DNA of 64,000 nt, from contig ML769383.1 of NCBI GenBank assembly GCA_009733575.1, forward strand, positions 992,001 through 1,056,000, written 5' to 3'. Numbering within the stretch: position 1 is the first letter of the stretch; every line of letters begins with the position of its first letter. Positions 45,897 to 56,075 of the stretch are shown here, piece by piece. The notes under the pieces are model-generated. The model was not told the DNA's origin. It did no database searches and saw only the letters and a program-made list of their open reading frames with translations. This DNA is from Gymnopus androsaceus JB14 (lineage: Eukaryota; Basidiomycota; Agaricomycetes; Agaricales; Omphalotaceae). Position numbers and translations under genes: made by a program.

Positions 45897-46581
45897 TATA
45901 AAGCTGTTCTCTCCCGATTTTGAAGAAGACGAAGTTATGACTGGCTCGTTGATGGAAACACTGTCTCCTTTAAATATGCGCCTGCGCTCAGCGGATTTTA
46001 AGCAAAGTAGCCTCCTATTTTACTTACAGTGTTGGCTGTTCATTAGAAAGGATTTCATGAGAGTAGAACACGCAGAGTATTCATGTCACTCGTTTTCAAG
46101 GTCTATATTTGTTTCGCTCTTTTTTTTGCGGTCCCCATTGGACAATAATAAACTCTTGATCTAGGTTTAGTAGACTCGAGCCAGTGGTTGGTGAATGGAG
46201 CCGAGCTGGAGATGAAGACAGAAAGAGAAGGTTGGGTGCATGATGATGATGGCTAACGATTTTTAAAAAAAACCTAAAAGAGGATACGAAGAGGCCCAGC
46301 GAGGTTATCACTCATGTATTCTGGTGAAACTGAGTGGGAGTGTTCACCTCCGCACCATCTCAGGATTGAGACTGCTATCACCTAATAAACTGGGTTTCTG
46401 GCCTCTTTTGAGACTCCTACATCGAAGAAACACAATTGCCCTACGTTGTTGACTACGTACGTTCTATCTTTGATAAGCGATGAACGGAAAACAACTCTTT
46501 TTTTTGAGACAAGTCCAGACTTGGAACTTGCTAGTGAACACTGAACAGGTAATCACCCTTTCGCCTGTTCACCGTATCCAT
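45897..46581. other. Convergent intergenic region
   Basis: About 690 bp between the G1 peptidase relic and the Notchless stop codon. It contains homopolymer runs but no gene with motifs. Confidence 0.4.
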
Positions 46582-48613
46582 TCAATTCTTCCATCTAGGA
46601 TTCATACAATTCAGTGAAAACATCAGGCGGCCATAAAAGAGCTCGACCAACATTTTGAGGTGCTTATCCCTCCCTCCACTGACGACTTTGTCCGCGACAA
46701 AATCAACACAGTACACTTCGTCAGTATGACCCGGGAGGTCATTTTTAAGCTTGTATGTTTTTAGATCCCATATCTGCAGAGCGAAACGTGAATACGCGTT
46801 CAAGTAAGTTTAAGGAAGCGCAATGATCATTACCTTGACGGTAGCATCCTTGCTAGCACTAACTAGCATTCTCCCATCTGCACTCCAAGCAAGACGATAA
46901 ACAGCGCCAACATGTCCTCTGAGGGTTGCGACAAATTTTCCCGTACGACCTTCCCATAATCGTACTGAGCTATCCCAAGACGATGAAGCGGCCCATCGTC
47001 CATCGGGAGAGAACGCTACATGGGAGATTTGTCGCTGATGCCCTGTCAGTCGAGTGATTGGTTTCAGCTTTCCCTGAGAGGGAGCCGCATCTGCCGTCGG
47101 TACTGACGAAGGAAATAGCGACCACAAAAATAGGGTGTGATCATCCGAACCAGTTATCAGTAATTCGGGGGTAGTAGCTAGAATAGCCGTATATCGCTTT
47201 AAAGCAAGTTGCTGAGCTAGATGTGCGTGAAGACTCAAAGTTAATCATGCATTGGTAGTGAATCACATACTACGTACCTTCCTCGTCATTTGCAGGACGT
47301 TTTCCAGTGTGATCAAAAGGACCAGTTCGCAAAACAAAATCCGTATTTAGAGTCAATGTAGTCACCCAGTGAGCATGATCTTTGAGGATATGTAGTTGTC
47401 GGCCCTAGAAAGAATGAAAATTAACGGCTGGGGACGAACATAACTTCAGTAAACACACGTTTTCTGCATCCCATACCCGCACAGTACGATCACTTGAAGC
47501 GGTATATAAGACGCCTTTCTTGAGACCAAATCCACCCGTTCCTCCTCCGCCCCATTTTACGACATTCACGCTGGCCTGGAAAGAATCAACACAAGTCTTC
47601 AAAACGCATGTCACTACATACAGTGTGACCGCCAAGGGTATATTCTGCTCTACGAGTGAGAGTAGACCATACACGAACGGTGCCATCCTTTGAAGACGAA
47701 GCCAGTCGCGGAGATTTGGGATTTCTGGGGAGCGGGTCAATATTCACGTATAAAAAAGCTCAGCGCAAACATACAGATGTATTGGCTCCCAAGATAAGGA
47801 CATGATCCATTTTGTGTGGCCTTTCAGAGCATCTCCGACAGGTTTACCGACTTTGGGTCCCAAAGACGCACCTAAAACGCTTGATAAAATAAGGTGAATG
47901 TAAACAACTGAGGCAGAGAGATCGCGAACGTGTCCGTCATGGCCTCCTGTCGCGAGCAATCTCTCCATCGCCTCCCATTCTACAGAGAGTACCCAGCCTT
48001 TATGTCCAACCAGTGTATGAGACGGAGTTTCAGTGTTCAAGTCCCATAAACGCGCAGTAGCATCACCCGATCCAGTTGCCAACAGAGCGCCTGTCGGTGA
48101 GAATGAGGCGCAAAGAATGGGAGAAGAGTGTCCGCTAAGACTAGCTGAGCATCTTGTTGCGGGTCGAACACGAAACACGCTCTGTGGCGAGCAGCGCACA
48201 ACGAAAACGTCTTCCTCTGTAAATGAGTTTGCATGCGTAGGGTGATTAAGAACATCCGACTGTATTGATTTCGAGATGACTATTCGAGTAGGTCCTGGTG
48301 CCGCATCGACATCCTCTGGGCAATCGACGTGAAAAGAGAATGGAACAGGTTCATCGGATTTCTGAAAAAGGAAAGTTTAGATATGTAGATGGACAGATAA
48401 AGCGGAATTTACTGTTAGCTTATTAACTAGTACTTCCAGACCTTCTCTGGATACATCTGCAGGAAGATTAACGGCTGGAGCCAAAGCAGAGCCATCGTCT
48501 TCCGATACAAATTGGACCAGAATGTTGCGAACAGGTTTCGGAAGTTCTGGTTCGGGTTCTGGAATCCCATGGTAGACTTTTTGGCGCTTGGGGGGAGGAA
48601 GCAAAGTAGCCAT
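46582..48613 (-). CDS. rsa4: Notchless/Rsa4, pre-60S ribosome assembly WD40 protein
   Basis: Nucleolar factor that the AAA-ATPase Rea1/Mdn1 pulls from pre-60S particles. The N-terminal NLE domain includes PVRNILVQFVSEDDGSALAP, AVNLPADVSREGLEVLVNKL and KSDEPVPFSFHV. A WD40 propeller of eight repeats follows, for example CSASLSGHSSPILCASFSPT, GSGDATARLWDLNTETPSHT, LVGHKGWVLSVEWE, KVGKPVGDALKGHTKWIMSL, ASSDRTVRVWDAENG, ITRLTGHQRQISHVAFSPDG, LRGHVGAVYRLAWSADGRML and DLPGHTDEVYCVDFVADKVV. The protein ends DKHLKIWKN, the normal family end, with the last residues on a 13-nt exon (46582-46594). Family membership and length fit the yeast protein (about 510 residues). The gene is divergent from the Mtf1-like gene with only 81 bp between start codons. 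Confidence 0.95.
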
Positions 48614-48694
48614 TATGAGTGTATGAAACAGAAAAATTCAGTTTTGATGGGCGCTAAACTAGCAGAAATGGCGAGCGCGCGCCCAAATGTCTTT
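48614..48694. promoter_or_regulatory. Compact bidirectional promoter
   Basis: The rsa4 start codon (48613, minus) and the preferred start of the Mtf1-like gene (48695, plus) are 81 bp apart, so the transcripts must start from a shared, very short promoter or overlap. It joins a ribosome-assembly gene to a mitochondrial gene-expression gene. Confidence 0.5.
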
Positions 48695-50427
48695 ATGTTT
48701 TCGACTCTGATACGAGTTCAACGTCTTTCGCCTTGTTCGCCATGTATATCGCGAAAGATTCAAATCAGACCCGCTAGCAGCACTTCTTCTCCTTCTCCAA
48801 AGACGCGCGGCAGACCAAGAAAAACTGCTGTAGAAGAAGATTCTACTGAAATCGCTAGCGGCAGTTCTCCCGGAAAGCGTGGCAGACCACGAAAAGTTGC
48901 TTTGGAAGATTTTGCTGAACCCGCTGCTGGCAAATCTTCTGCTCCCCCAAAAAAGCGCAGCAGACCAGAAAAAGTTACTTTAGAAGATTTTGCCAAACCC
49001 AGAGCAGTCAAGAAGCCTGGGAATCGCTTCACGCCGCATCCTAATTCTCCAGAAGACAAAACGGAACTTCCGCCAAGGGAGGATTGGCGTCAGATTTTCT
49101 CCTGGGTTCCTATCCATGACCGCGTCTCAATATCCAATCCTGCTGCCTCCGAAGCAGTGGCCAACTGCTTTGTCCCCAAAGGCGAAAAAGATAGAGTTAT
49201 TGTCGAAGCATTCCCAGGTGCGCCATTCTCTTCCCTTATTTCCGAGTATCTGACGATCCTGATAAGAATATTTGCAGGACCGGGGCAGCTAACTCGATCT
49301 CTCTTGGCTCTACCGAAAGAACGTATAAAAAAGTTAATTGTCTTGGAGGGAGAGCCAAAGTATCTGGACTACTTGAGGGTATGTTCAGGCAAAACTGCCA
49401 TGTTGTATCCTAATTTTCTTTAATACCAGCCTCTTGCGGATTTGGACCCTCGGGTCACAATTATCCCATATGCCGCCTCCGAATGGGATACCTTCGACAA
49501 GGTTGAAGAACAGGGTCTATTAAACGATATAGAAACCTTGGGGTGGAATGAAGGAGGTTGGTCTCTTTTAGTAGTCTAAGGTCAATTGCTCATTGCCCTT
49601 CAGTGCATCCACAACTGCAGTTCATCTCCCATCTTCCTATAACAGGCCTCGGTGAACAACTGATTGCTCAGTTCCTCCGATTAATACCAAATAGAAATTG
49701 GCTGTTCAAGTACGGGCGGGTTAAAATGAACCTACTTTTGAGTGAATATGTCTGGCAGGTGAGTTTTGCAATGAATTAATCTACGTCGTGTATTCACCCA
49801 CCGTTTTCCAGAGGCTAACAGCTCAAGGAAATTCCCAGATGCGCTGTAAACTTAGTGTTATGGCCGATGCCACGGCTGACTGTCGGACTACAGCTTTTCA
49901 ACGAGTTGCAGCCGTATGCTGATCATTTCCATCCGATGCCTATAAGGAAGCCTAACGAACAAACTATAATTAATAATCGGAGGATCGGTGTTCCTTTCCA
50001 AGCCGTTGCTTTGACTCCGTTGGAAGAGCAGGTAATCGACCCCGCCAAACTGGACATTTGGGATTACTGTGTGCGTCGTTTGTTTGTGCGCAGAGCTACA
50101 GCACTGGACCAATGTATCGAGTAAGTGTATCGAATCCTTGCGTCTTTCCGGCACTCAACCTCTATCTTGATCAGGGACTTGGGTCCTGGCGCAAAATCCC
50201 TGTTACCCAAGCTAAATAGTAAAATCAATACTGAGGCTCAGGTTCGAGAGTTGACTGTATCCGACTGGGCTGAGGTTATTCGCGAATTTGACTGAGTGGC
50301 CTTTTGCGCCAACGGTATGTCCATAGACGAATTTTATAGTACAGATACTAACTAGAAATCCTTCTAGGATCTCGGGATTAACGATGCCATGTTGGATAGT
50401 TACAAAGGTCGTAACACTCAACGATAG
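48695..50427 (+). CDS. Mitochondrial transcription factor Mtf1/rRNA dimethylase-like protein, apparent frameshifts
   Basis: Start chosen at 48695 because it gives a mitochondrial-type presequence (MFSTLIRVQRLSPCSPCISR). Three AT-hook-like repeats follow (RGRPRK, RGRPRK, RSRPEK). The methyltransferase fold reads VIVEAFPG joined across an intron to GPGQLTRSLLALPKERIKKL, IVLEGEPKYLDYLRPLADLD, FISHLPITGLGEQLIAQFLR, NWLFKYGRVKMNLLLSEYVW and RCKLSVMADATADCRTTAF, then NELQPYADHFHPMPIRKPNE, IGVPFQAVALTPLEEQVIDP, LDIWDYCVRRLFVRRATALD, LTVSDWAEVIREFD and WPFAPT, ending SYKGRNTQR. Going from CRTTAF to NELQ needs a +1 shift at about 49893-49899 with no usable intron, and FD to WPFAP needs another at 50293-50296, where an in-frame TGA lies. 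It is either a decaying gene or carries sequence errors. Confidence 0.8.
48803..48998 (+). repeat. Three degenerate in-frame AT-hook repeats
   Basis: Units contain cgcggcagaccaagaaaa, cgtggcagaccacgaaaa and cgcagcagaccagaaaaa, spaced about 70-80 bp. They encode RGRPRK, RGRPRK and RSRPEK, followed in two units by VALEDFAEPAAGK or VTLEDFAKPRAVK. Repetition is visible in both DNA and protein. Confidence 0.85.
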
Positions 50428-50589
50428 CGACTCTTTCCCATAATGCATTAGAACTTGAATAATCATATAGGTATTGCTACATCTGCGGCATAAAAGGAAG
50501 AATTCATGATAAGCATATTGCAGAAGTGCCATAGTTATAAGTGCGCATCGTCAACGTTCGCATAAAACGACTAGATATCGACCGAAACA

Positions 50590-51425
50590 TCACTTAGACG
50601 AGTCACGTCTGGTTCTTGGTCCTACGCCCGTTGCGCTTCTGCCAGAGTGTGATTTTGGTGGAAGTAATGGACGGTGTGCGACTTCTACCAAATGAGGGCT
50701 GGAGTGATTGGTATTCTGCGAATTATATGGTCGCCGGCCATGGCCTTGGTATGACCGCAAGGAATCACTGCGTGGGGCAGGAGGAAGACTAGGAGTAGAG
50801 ACGCTGTTATCCTGGAATAATGCAGAATATGCGCTGGGAGTCGGTCGAGAATAGGAAGTTACCGACGAGGAGCGGGCAAGAGGCTGGCGGCGAAGCGACC
50901 CATGGGCCTTTCGCTCAGTCAGATACTTTTGTACCCGAGGATGAGGAGGGGGTAACAACGCCTCGCCAGAGTAAAAGTCAGAGGGCACGGGAATGCGAAC
51001 GTCAGGTGAACTATAGGCATGGACTACCGGTGGTAGAGGAAATTGGTCAACAAGTTCCTTGTCGATAACCAGGGGAGGTGAATAGGATCGATCATCCTCT
51101 GCATTTTCCCTAGCGTCAGAATGATACTGCGAGATGTCATCTCCCAGCTCCAAAGAATTCTCAGCAGAGATATCCATCACCAAGGAAATGTCAGACGCCT
51201 TGATTCTGCGCTTGGACGGTGACGAGCCCTTCTGCGAGTCGGCTGGTTTGACTTTGGAGCCTGAGCGTCCGCGCAAAGATCCTCTAAAGAACGACTTTGT
51301 AGGTGGGGTTTGGGGAGCACCAACAACTACGGCGTCTGATTTTCTGTGTATGCAAATTAATACACAAGCCACGCTTGGTTATGGGTAACTTACTGTCTGA
51401 ATGCACTTCGAATGGATACAGGCAT
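50590..51425 (-). CDS. Disordered Ser/Pro/Arg-rich protein, function unknown
   Basis: Two exons: a short first exon MPVSIRSAFRQ from 51425, a good intron (GTAAGT...ACACAG), then KSDAVVVGAPQTPPTKSFFR, GSLRGRSGSKVKPADSQK, an acidic part (SLELGDDISQYHSDARENAE) and a Pro-rich part (LVDQFPLPPVVHAYSSPDVR). The C-terminus is basic (GVGPRTRRDSSK). No domain is recognised. The composition suggests a regulatory or scaffold protein with many phosphorylation sites. Codon use and the clean splice signals support a real gene. Confidence 0.65.
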
Positions 51426-51870
51426 CTGGGCAGATGTATTAAAAGGTGAAGTCAGAAGAAGGGTATGAGTGTATGAGGATGATTTGAGCGTTCGGACGTC
51501 CGAACTTACTTATATACAATCGACAAAGGGCCAACTTCCTTTATCGACCAGTGGCCATTAACAATGAACGCTGATGAACAACCATTGTTCTTGTCTTTCA
51601 TCTTTCTAGTGGCCATTCTATAAATGGAAGCAAACCACAGACCAGGAAGCCACGGCCACAATGCAAGGGCCAATCCCCCTTCCATCGACTATCATTTTTC
51701 TCAGTTTCTGAAATTTTGGTGTCGATGAATCGTTAGTGATGTATTACATTGAAGTATCTCCGCACACAAATCTTATTCTTTTCTAGTAAAAAGCAATCCT
51801 GAATCAGACAGAAATTTATCTACGTTGTGATTCGTTGCAATTCCACGGATAATAAGTGGCAACCTAACCT
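51426..51870. other. Intergenic
   Basis: About 450 bp: promoter of the disordered-protein gene and 3' flank of the dehydrogenase gene. It contains a near-repeat of 'agtggccatt' (around 51550 and 51608), but no gene is seen. Confidence 0.4.
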
Positions 51871-53190
51871 TCAAGGGTTCACTTCAGGCTCAATACCACC
51901 CAACCTTCAATGTATCACGGTTCAGTCAAAGAGCATAACTCGCGACGAGGAATACACTTGCCATCTGTAGACCACACGAGAATCTTTATCTCTGCAGTTT
52001 GGGTCTTCCGCTGCAGCAATGTACGCGCCAAGACCCGCGTGCGCTAAAACTAACTTTGCATCGACCTCTTGGGCTGCTTGAACTGCTAACGAGATATCCT
52101 TCTTCATCAATTGAACCTGTATCATGGCGCAACGTGAATACCTGTTCCAAATCAACTATATGGGACATACCTTGAACCCTCCTTCATATCCTTTGCTCGT
52201 CACCGCATCAGGACACACTCCTGGAACGGGATTGCATGTACTGTTGACCCAACTTCCTCCAGAGCTAGATTTAAAGCAATCGCTGAGGACTTTCGGATCC
52301 ACTCCCAATCTCATTCCAAGGTTCATCGCTTCGGATGTAGCAAGAGCTATCATTCCTGAAAGGTAGTTATTGCTTAATTTTGCCGCTAATCCTAAGCTTG
52401 GCCCTCCTACAGGATAGATGAAGTACCCATGAAAGAAAATATACATTCAAGCAATGGGAATTTCGGGTCGTCTGCAGCAGCTCCGACCATGAATGTCAGG
52501 ATACCTTTCTTCGCCCCGGCTGTACCACCAGACACTGGCGCATCGAAGAATAAAGGGGGATTTGTAGAATGAGATACGGCCACTGCACGCCCTACCTCCA
52601 ACGATGTTGCTGGATCGATAGTAGAGCTAAACAAGCAGGGACCCTTCAGTAAACCAATCTTCAGAAATTAAAAGCGATACTTACCAGTCAATGAACAGTT
52701 TTCCGGCAGTATCAGCTGCTAGCGCTCCTCGTTCTGGAGCCATGTATACCGATTTAACGTGTGATCCTGCCATGATTTGTTCATTATCAGCTCTTTCCCC
52801 GAAAATCTCTGACAGTCGGATGCTCATACCTTCAGGCACTATCGAAATAAAGCATTCCTGCATCTATCAAGATAATTGCTTATATGCCAAGTCTTTGGCC
52901 GCGCTTACCGAGTGTTCAGCAGCCTCTTTGGGAGAGGACACTATAGTGATGGCTGGGCCATCAGAGCTCGCGTTTGCTTCAATAAAGTTCTGTAGCACAG
53001 CGGCATCTAAATCATAGATGAATAGCTCGCAAGATGTGGGCAGTTTCTTGATTAACTGGCTGGCCATCGGAAACCCCATCGCCCCGAGACCTACCCACCC
53101 AAATCGTTTGGGAAGATCTGTAGACATGGTGTTGAGGAGAAATGCTTCGGATTGGAATGAAGTCATCGCTCTGCTGACCGAAGCGGACAT
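51871..53190 (-). CDS. 3-hydroxyisobutyrate dehydrogenase-like enzyme
   Basis: NAD-dependent beta-hydroxyacid dehydrogenase, in the mitochondrial valine pathway in most fungi. The Rossmann motif is FGWVGLGAMGFPMASQL. Next come ECFISIVPEGMSIRLSEIFG, a substrate loop with CSTIDPATSLEVGRAVAV and DAPVSGGTAGAKKGILTFMV (the family's D-A-P-V-S-G-G), then the C-terminal helical domain GPSLGLAAKLSNNYLSGMIA with the catalytic Lys in 'xxKLxNN', SSSGGSWVNSTCNPVPGVCP, GYEGGFKVQLMKKDISLAVQ and HAGLGAYIAAAEDP. The last exon gives RWLGGIEPEVNP if a GC-AG intron (51905-51961) is used. Start 53190 adds a short Ser/Arg N-terminus that could be a mitochondrial presequence; the alternative Met is 53127. It is divergent from the decarboxylase-like gene. 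Confidence 0.9.
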
Positions 53191-53340
53191 ACGGAACCCG
53201 AAATCTCAAGGGATGACTTTTATTCGTCCTCGATATGGTCACAGGGCACTGTGAGAGATACGGGGCTCCGCCAGAGGAAGAATTTCTTTACTCTTTCATC
53301 CATACCTTCTTTCATCCATACCCCCAGGTTAGTTTCTATC

Positions 53341-54167
53341 ATGCCTAACGAAGGTGCACACCAAGAGTTGTACGATGCTGGTATGGTCATGCGTCGCAAG
53401 GTCATGGTAAGCAGCCATCGTCAGACGCGTCGTGTATCCCACTAATAAACCGTGATAGGGAGATGATTATGTGAATAACCAATTGAGCAAGGTTCATAAT
53501 TCGTCTTGTCGCGAAATTACTGCTGAATGTGATCGCAGGGAGAATCCGAGTTCATGAAGCCGATGCAACAGGTACACAGTTGCGATGAGGTCCATTAAGC
53601 CTACAACTGACTCAAAGATTATAGCTTACTACAGAAGTTATCAGGTCATTCGAACGCTAAATATCCGTACTAACCGTCTCCGTGGATAGGTTGCTTGGGG
53701 TACTATATGGACTCGTCCAGGTCTTGAGCTCAAACAGCGCAGTTTGATCAACCTAGCCCTACTTTCCTTCCAAGGCAAGAAAGCTGAGGTGCGTCTCGTG
53801 CTAGTAGTATCGACTTACTGTTTCTGATTGCGCTTGTAGCTCGCTGGGCATATAAGGTACTTTCCACCTCTCGATTTAGAAATTTATGGACTCTCTGTGC
53901 AGAGGTGCGGTGTTGAACGGCGCATCCGAAATTGAAATAAGGGAAACCCTTCTGCATACCTCTGTATATGTGCGTGCTGTTGTTTTGATTATCGTTTTCA
54001 GCTTACTTACCCAAATTTGCATTCAGTGTGGAATACCGTATGTTTAAGTTTCATTCTAGCCATTCATTCCGGTGATTGAATGTAAACACAGCACGGGAAT
54101 GGAAAGCTTTCGCGTGGCCGATGAAGCAGTGAGCAAGCTGAAGGAAGAAGGCCTGCTCCCAAAGTAA
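53341..54167 (+). CDS. Carboxymuconolactone decarboxylase-like protein
   Basis: CMD/AhpD-type small helical protein. Eight or nine short exons splice to MPNEGAHQELYDAGMVMRRK, VMGDDYVNNQLSK, GESEFMKPMQQ, VAWGTIWTRPGLELKQRSLI, NLALLSFQGKKAELAGHIRG, AVLNGASEIEIRETLLHTSV, YCGIPTGMESFRVADEAVSK and KEEGLLPK. The family pattern R-S-L-x-x-L...H-x-x-G-A-L-N-x-G-x-x-x-x-E-I-x-E is complete, and the conserved His (LAGH) and Glu are kept. The 'YCGIP' link uses an 11-nt exon. In bacteria, members decarboxylate carboxymuconolactone in the protocatechuate pathway; many fungal members have unknown substrates. The intradiol dioxygenase 2 kb downstream makes an aromatic-catabolism role plausible. Confidence 0.88.
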
Positions 54168-54286
54168 GCCGCGAAGAGATGTCATTGAAATAAAGAATAG
54201 ATATTGGAAAACTTTGTATACATTCCTTGTTCCAGTCCAAATCATAACCAAGTGTACACTCCTCAAATCCAAAATACTTGAGCGCT

Positions 54287-55884
54287 TCATGCAAGGGCTG
54301 GGTTTATCAGCTTCAAGCTGGGCTCGCTTAAAACATGAGAAAATGGCATGCTAGGACTTGGCTGTAACCAGTTTTTAGCATCGTAGCTTGCGCGCGGAGG
54401 CGATTCAATCATATGGAAAGTATACGCGAATCGAGTATGAGAGCTCGTGTTTTTCTCGGATTTGTGCAGGACAGCACCATGAACTTTAGAAAGAAGGGCC
54501 AATCAGTCAACAACATCAAAAAAAATACGAAACAAGAACGCACTGAGTACGAGATCGCCTGAATAAAGTCAAGTTAGCGGAGGACATGGTCAAACTCAAG
54601 TGGTTCTATCGTACCGGGTGAACAGGCCTCAAGGACATATTTTCCCTTTCCTGATGCTACAGCCTCTGCTTCTACCTCGGGAGAAACCAGCTTCTCGAAC
54701 CCTGTGCCTCCTTCTGGTAGCCGAATGAATCGTTTCGTGATTGGGGTAGTCAAATGAGATCCAGGTAGGAATGAGAGAGCGCCGTTCAGAGGAGTGCATT
54801 TCTCTAAAGCGAACCAAAAACCAAGGGCCGAGGGTGGGTCAGTGTACTGGGATTTGTGTTACTATTGCTGAAGTTGTATTGAAGCCACAACGCGCTCACC
54901 AAAAATGTCCTGAATTTCAATGTACATCAAATCTCTGAAAGCAAGCAGTGACTAATCACGTACGAATCGTTGTGTTCCCCGACTAAAATATCCACGGATC
55001 AGTATAACATAGGCTTCGATAATGGAATCCACACGCCTTCACCGCCAATCTCAGGCTGTTTGCAGATAACCATCGACTGCAATGCTATGATCTTTGTTGA
55101 GAGATGAAAGCAGGGCGTGTAATCGTCTCAACATACCGACAGGATCGACATGCATAGCTAGATCACGGGCGACCGCCTGCACTTTCTCATTCTGCAGGGT
55201 AACCTTGCGGAAAAGAGGATCGAGTTCATGTAGCGCTGCAAAAGATGATTCAATTGGGCATACTCCATCCTTGTATCACGTACCATGCCCAATCTTATTC
55301 ACGGCCTTCTCTTTCTCCCTGTTCAAGTTTCCGTCCTTATCGACAGCATCCTCTTCTAGGAAGAAGCGTCTATGTTTAGAGAAATGTTTCTCAGTGACGG
55401 AAGGGCTCCGGCAGAAATGTAAACGCGCACATCTTGTCTCCTGATGTCAAGAAATAATCATCTCCTACATTTTGATTTAAATTAAGAATAAACAGGAGGA
55501 GGTGAAACACTAACCAACATGATTATCATCGTCAGTTATGAATTTGGTCTTGCGAGAAAAGGATAAGAACAGAATGGAGATAGATGGGAAGGAAAGCGTA
55601 ATACCCGAGGATGAGACTCGATAGGGAAATCGCTTAAAAGCTGTTTCGACCGTTGAAGTAAGCTATTCGTCTCTTCTGCACTGAGAAATGCTGGAAGGAC
55701 AAGATAACTGAGGAGAGTAATTCGTGAGACGACGCCAAAGACAAGGATACTGCATTGATTTCTAACCCGTTACGATGGAACTACATAGAGCAATATTCAG
55801 AAGTTATAGGGCGAAGTTGCTCAAGGTTTCTAGAGCAGCGCTACATACCTGGTCTATCTGATCCTGAGTCAATAATTCGGGCAT
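54287..55884 (-). CDS. Phytanoyl-CoA dioxygenase (PhyH) family oxygenase
   Basis: Fe(II)/2-oxoglutarate-dependent oxygenase. Exons from 55884: MPELLTQDQIDQ, FHRNG, YLVLPAFLSAEETNSLLQRS, KQLLSDFPIESHPR, a middle part with CAFTFLPE-like and AVNKIGHALHELDPLFRKVT, QNEKVQAVARDLAMHVDPV, then GEHNDSY (the HxD iron motif), TDPPSALGFWFALEKCTPLN, GALSFLPGSHLTTPITKRFI, PGDLVLIHGAVLHKSEKNTS (second iron His in HG and the R-x-S-like region) and RFAYTFHMIES. All iron ligands are present. A 15-nt micro-exon (54544-54558) encodes most of GDLVL. The substrate is unknown. It sits between the decarboxylase-like and intradiol dioxygenase genes, convergent to the former. Confidence 0.85.
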
Positions 55885-56075
55885 CTGCAGAAGAAGGTTC
55901 AAGTCTAAGAAGCGTTCCTGTTTGCCACACCGAACGCTCTCGAACCCATGCTTCCCGATAAGCGCTAAGCACTGATGAATTCAATGATAGATAGATAGAT
56001 GTCAACGTTTCTTATGCTCTTAACTATAAGTACACATAGATATATTTGCGATTCCTTTGTTACTGCCCTCAATCC

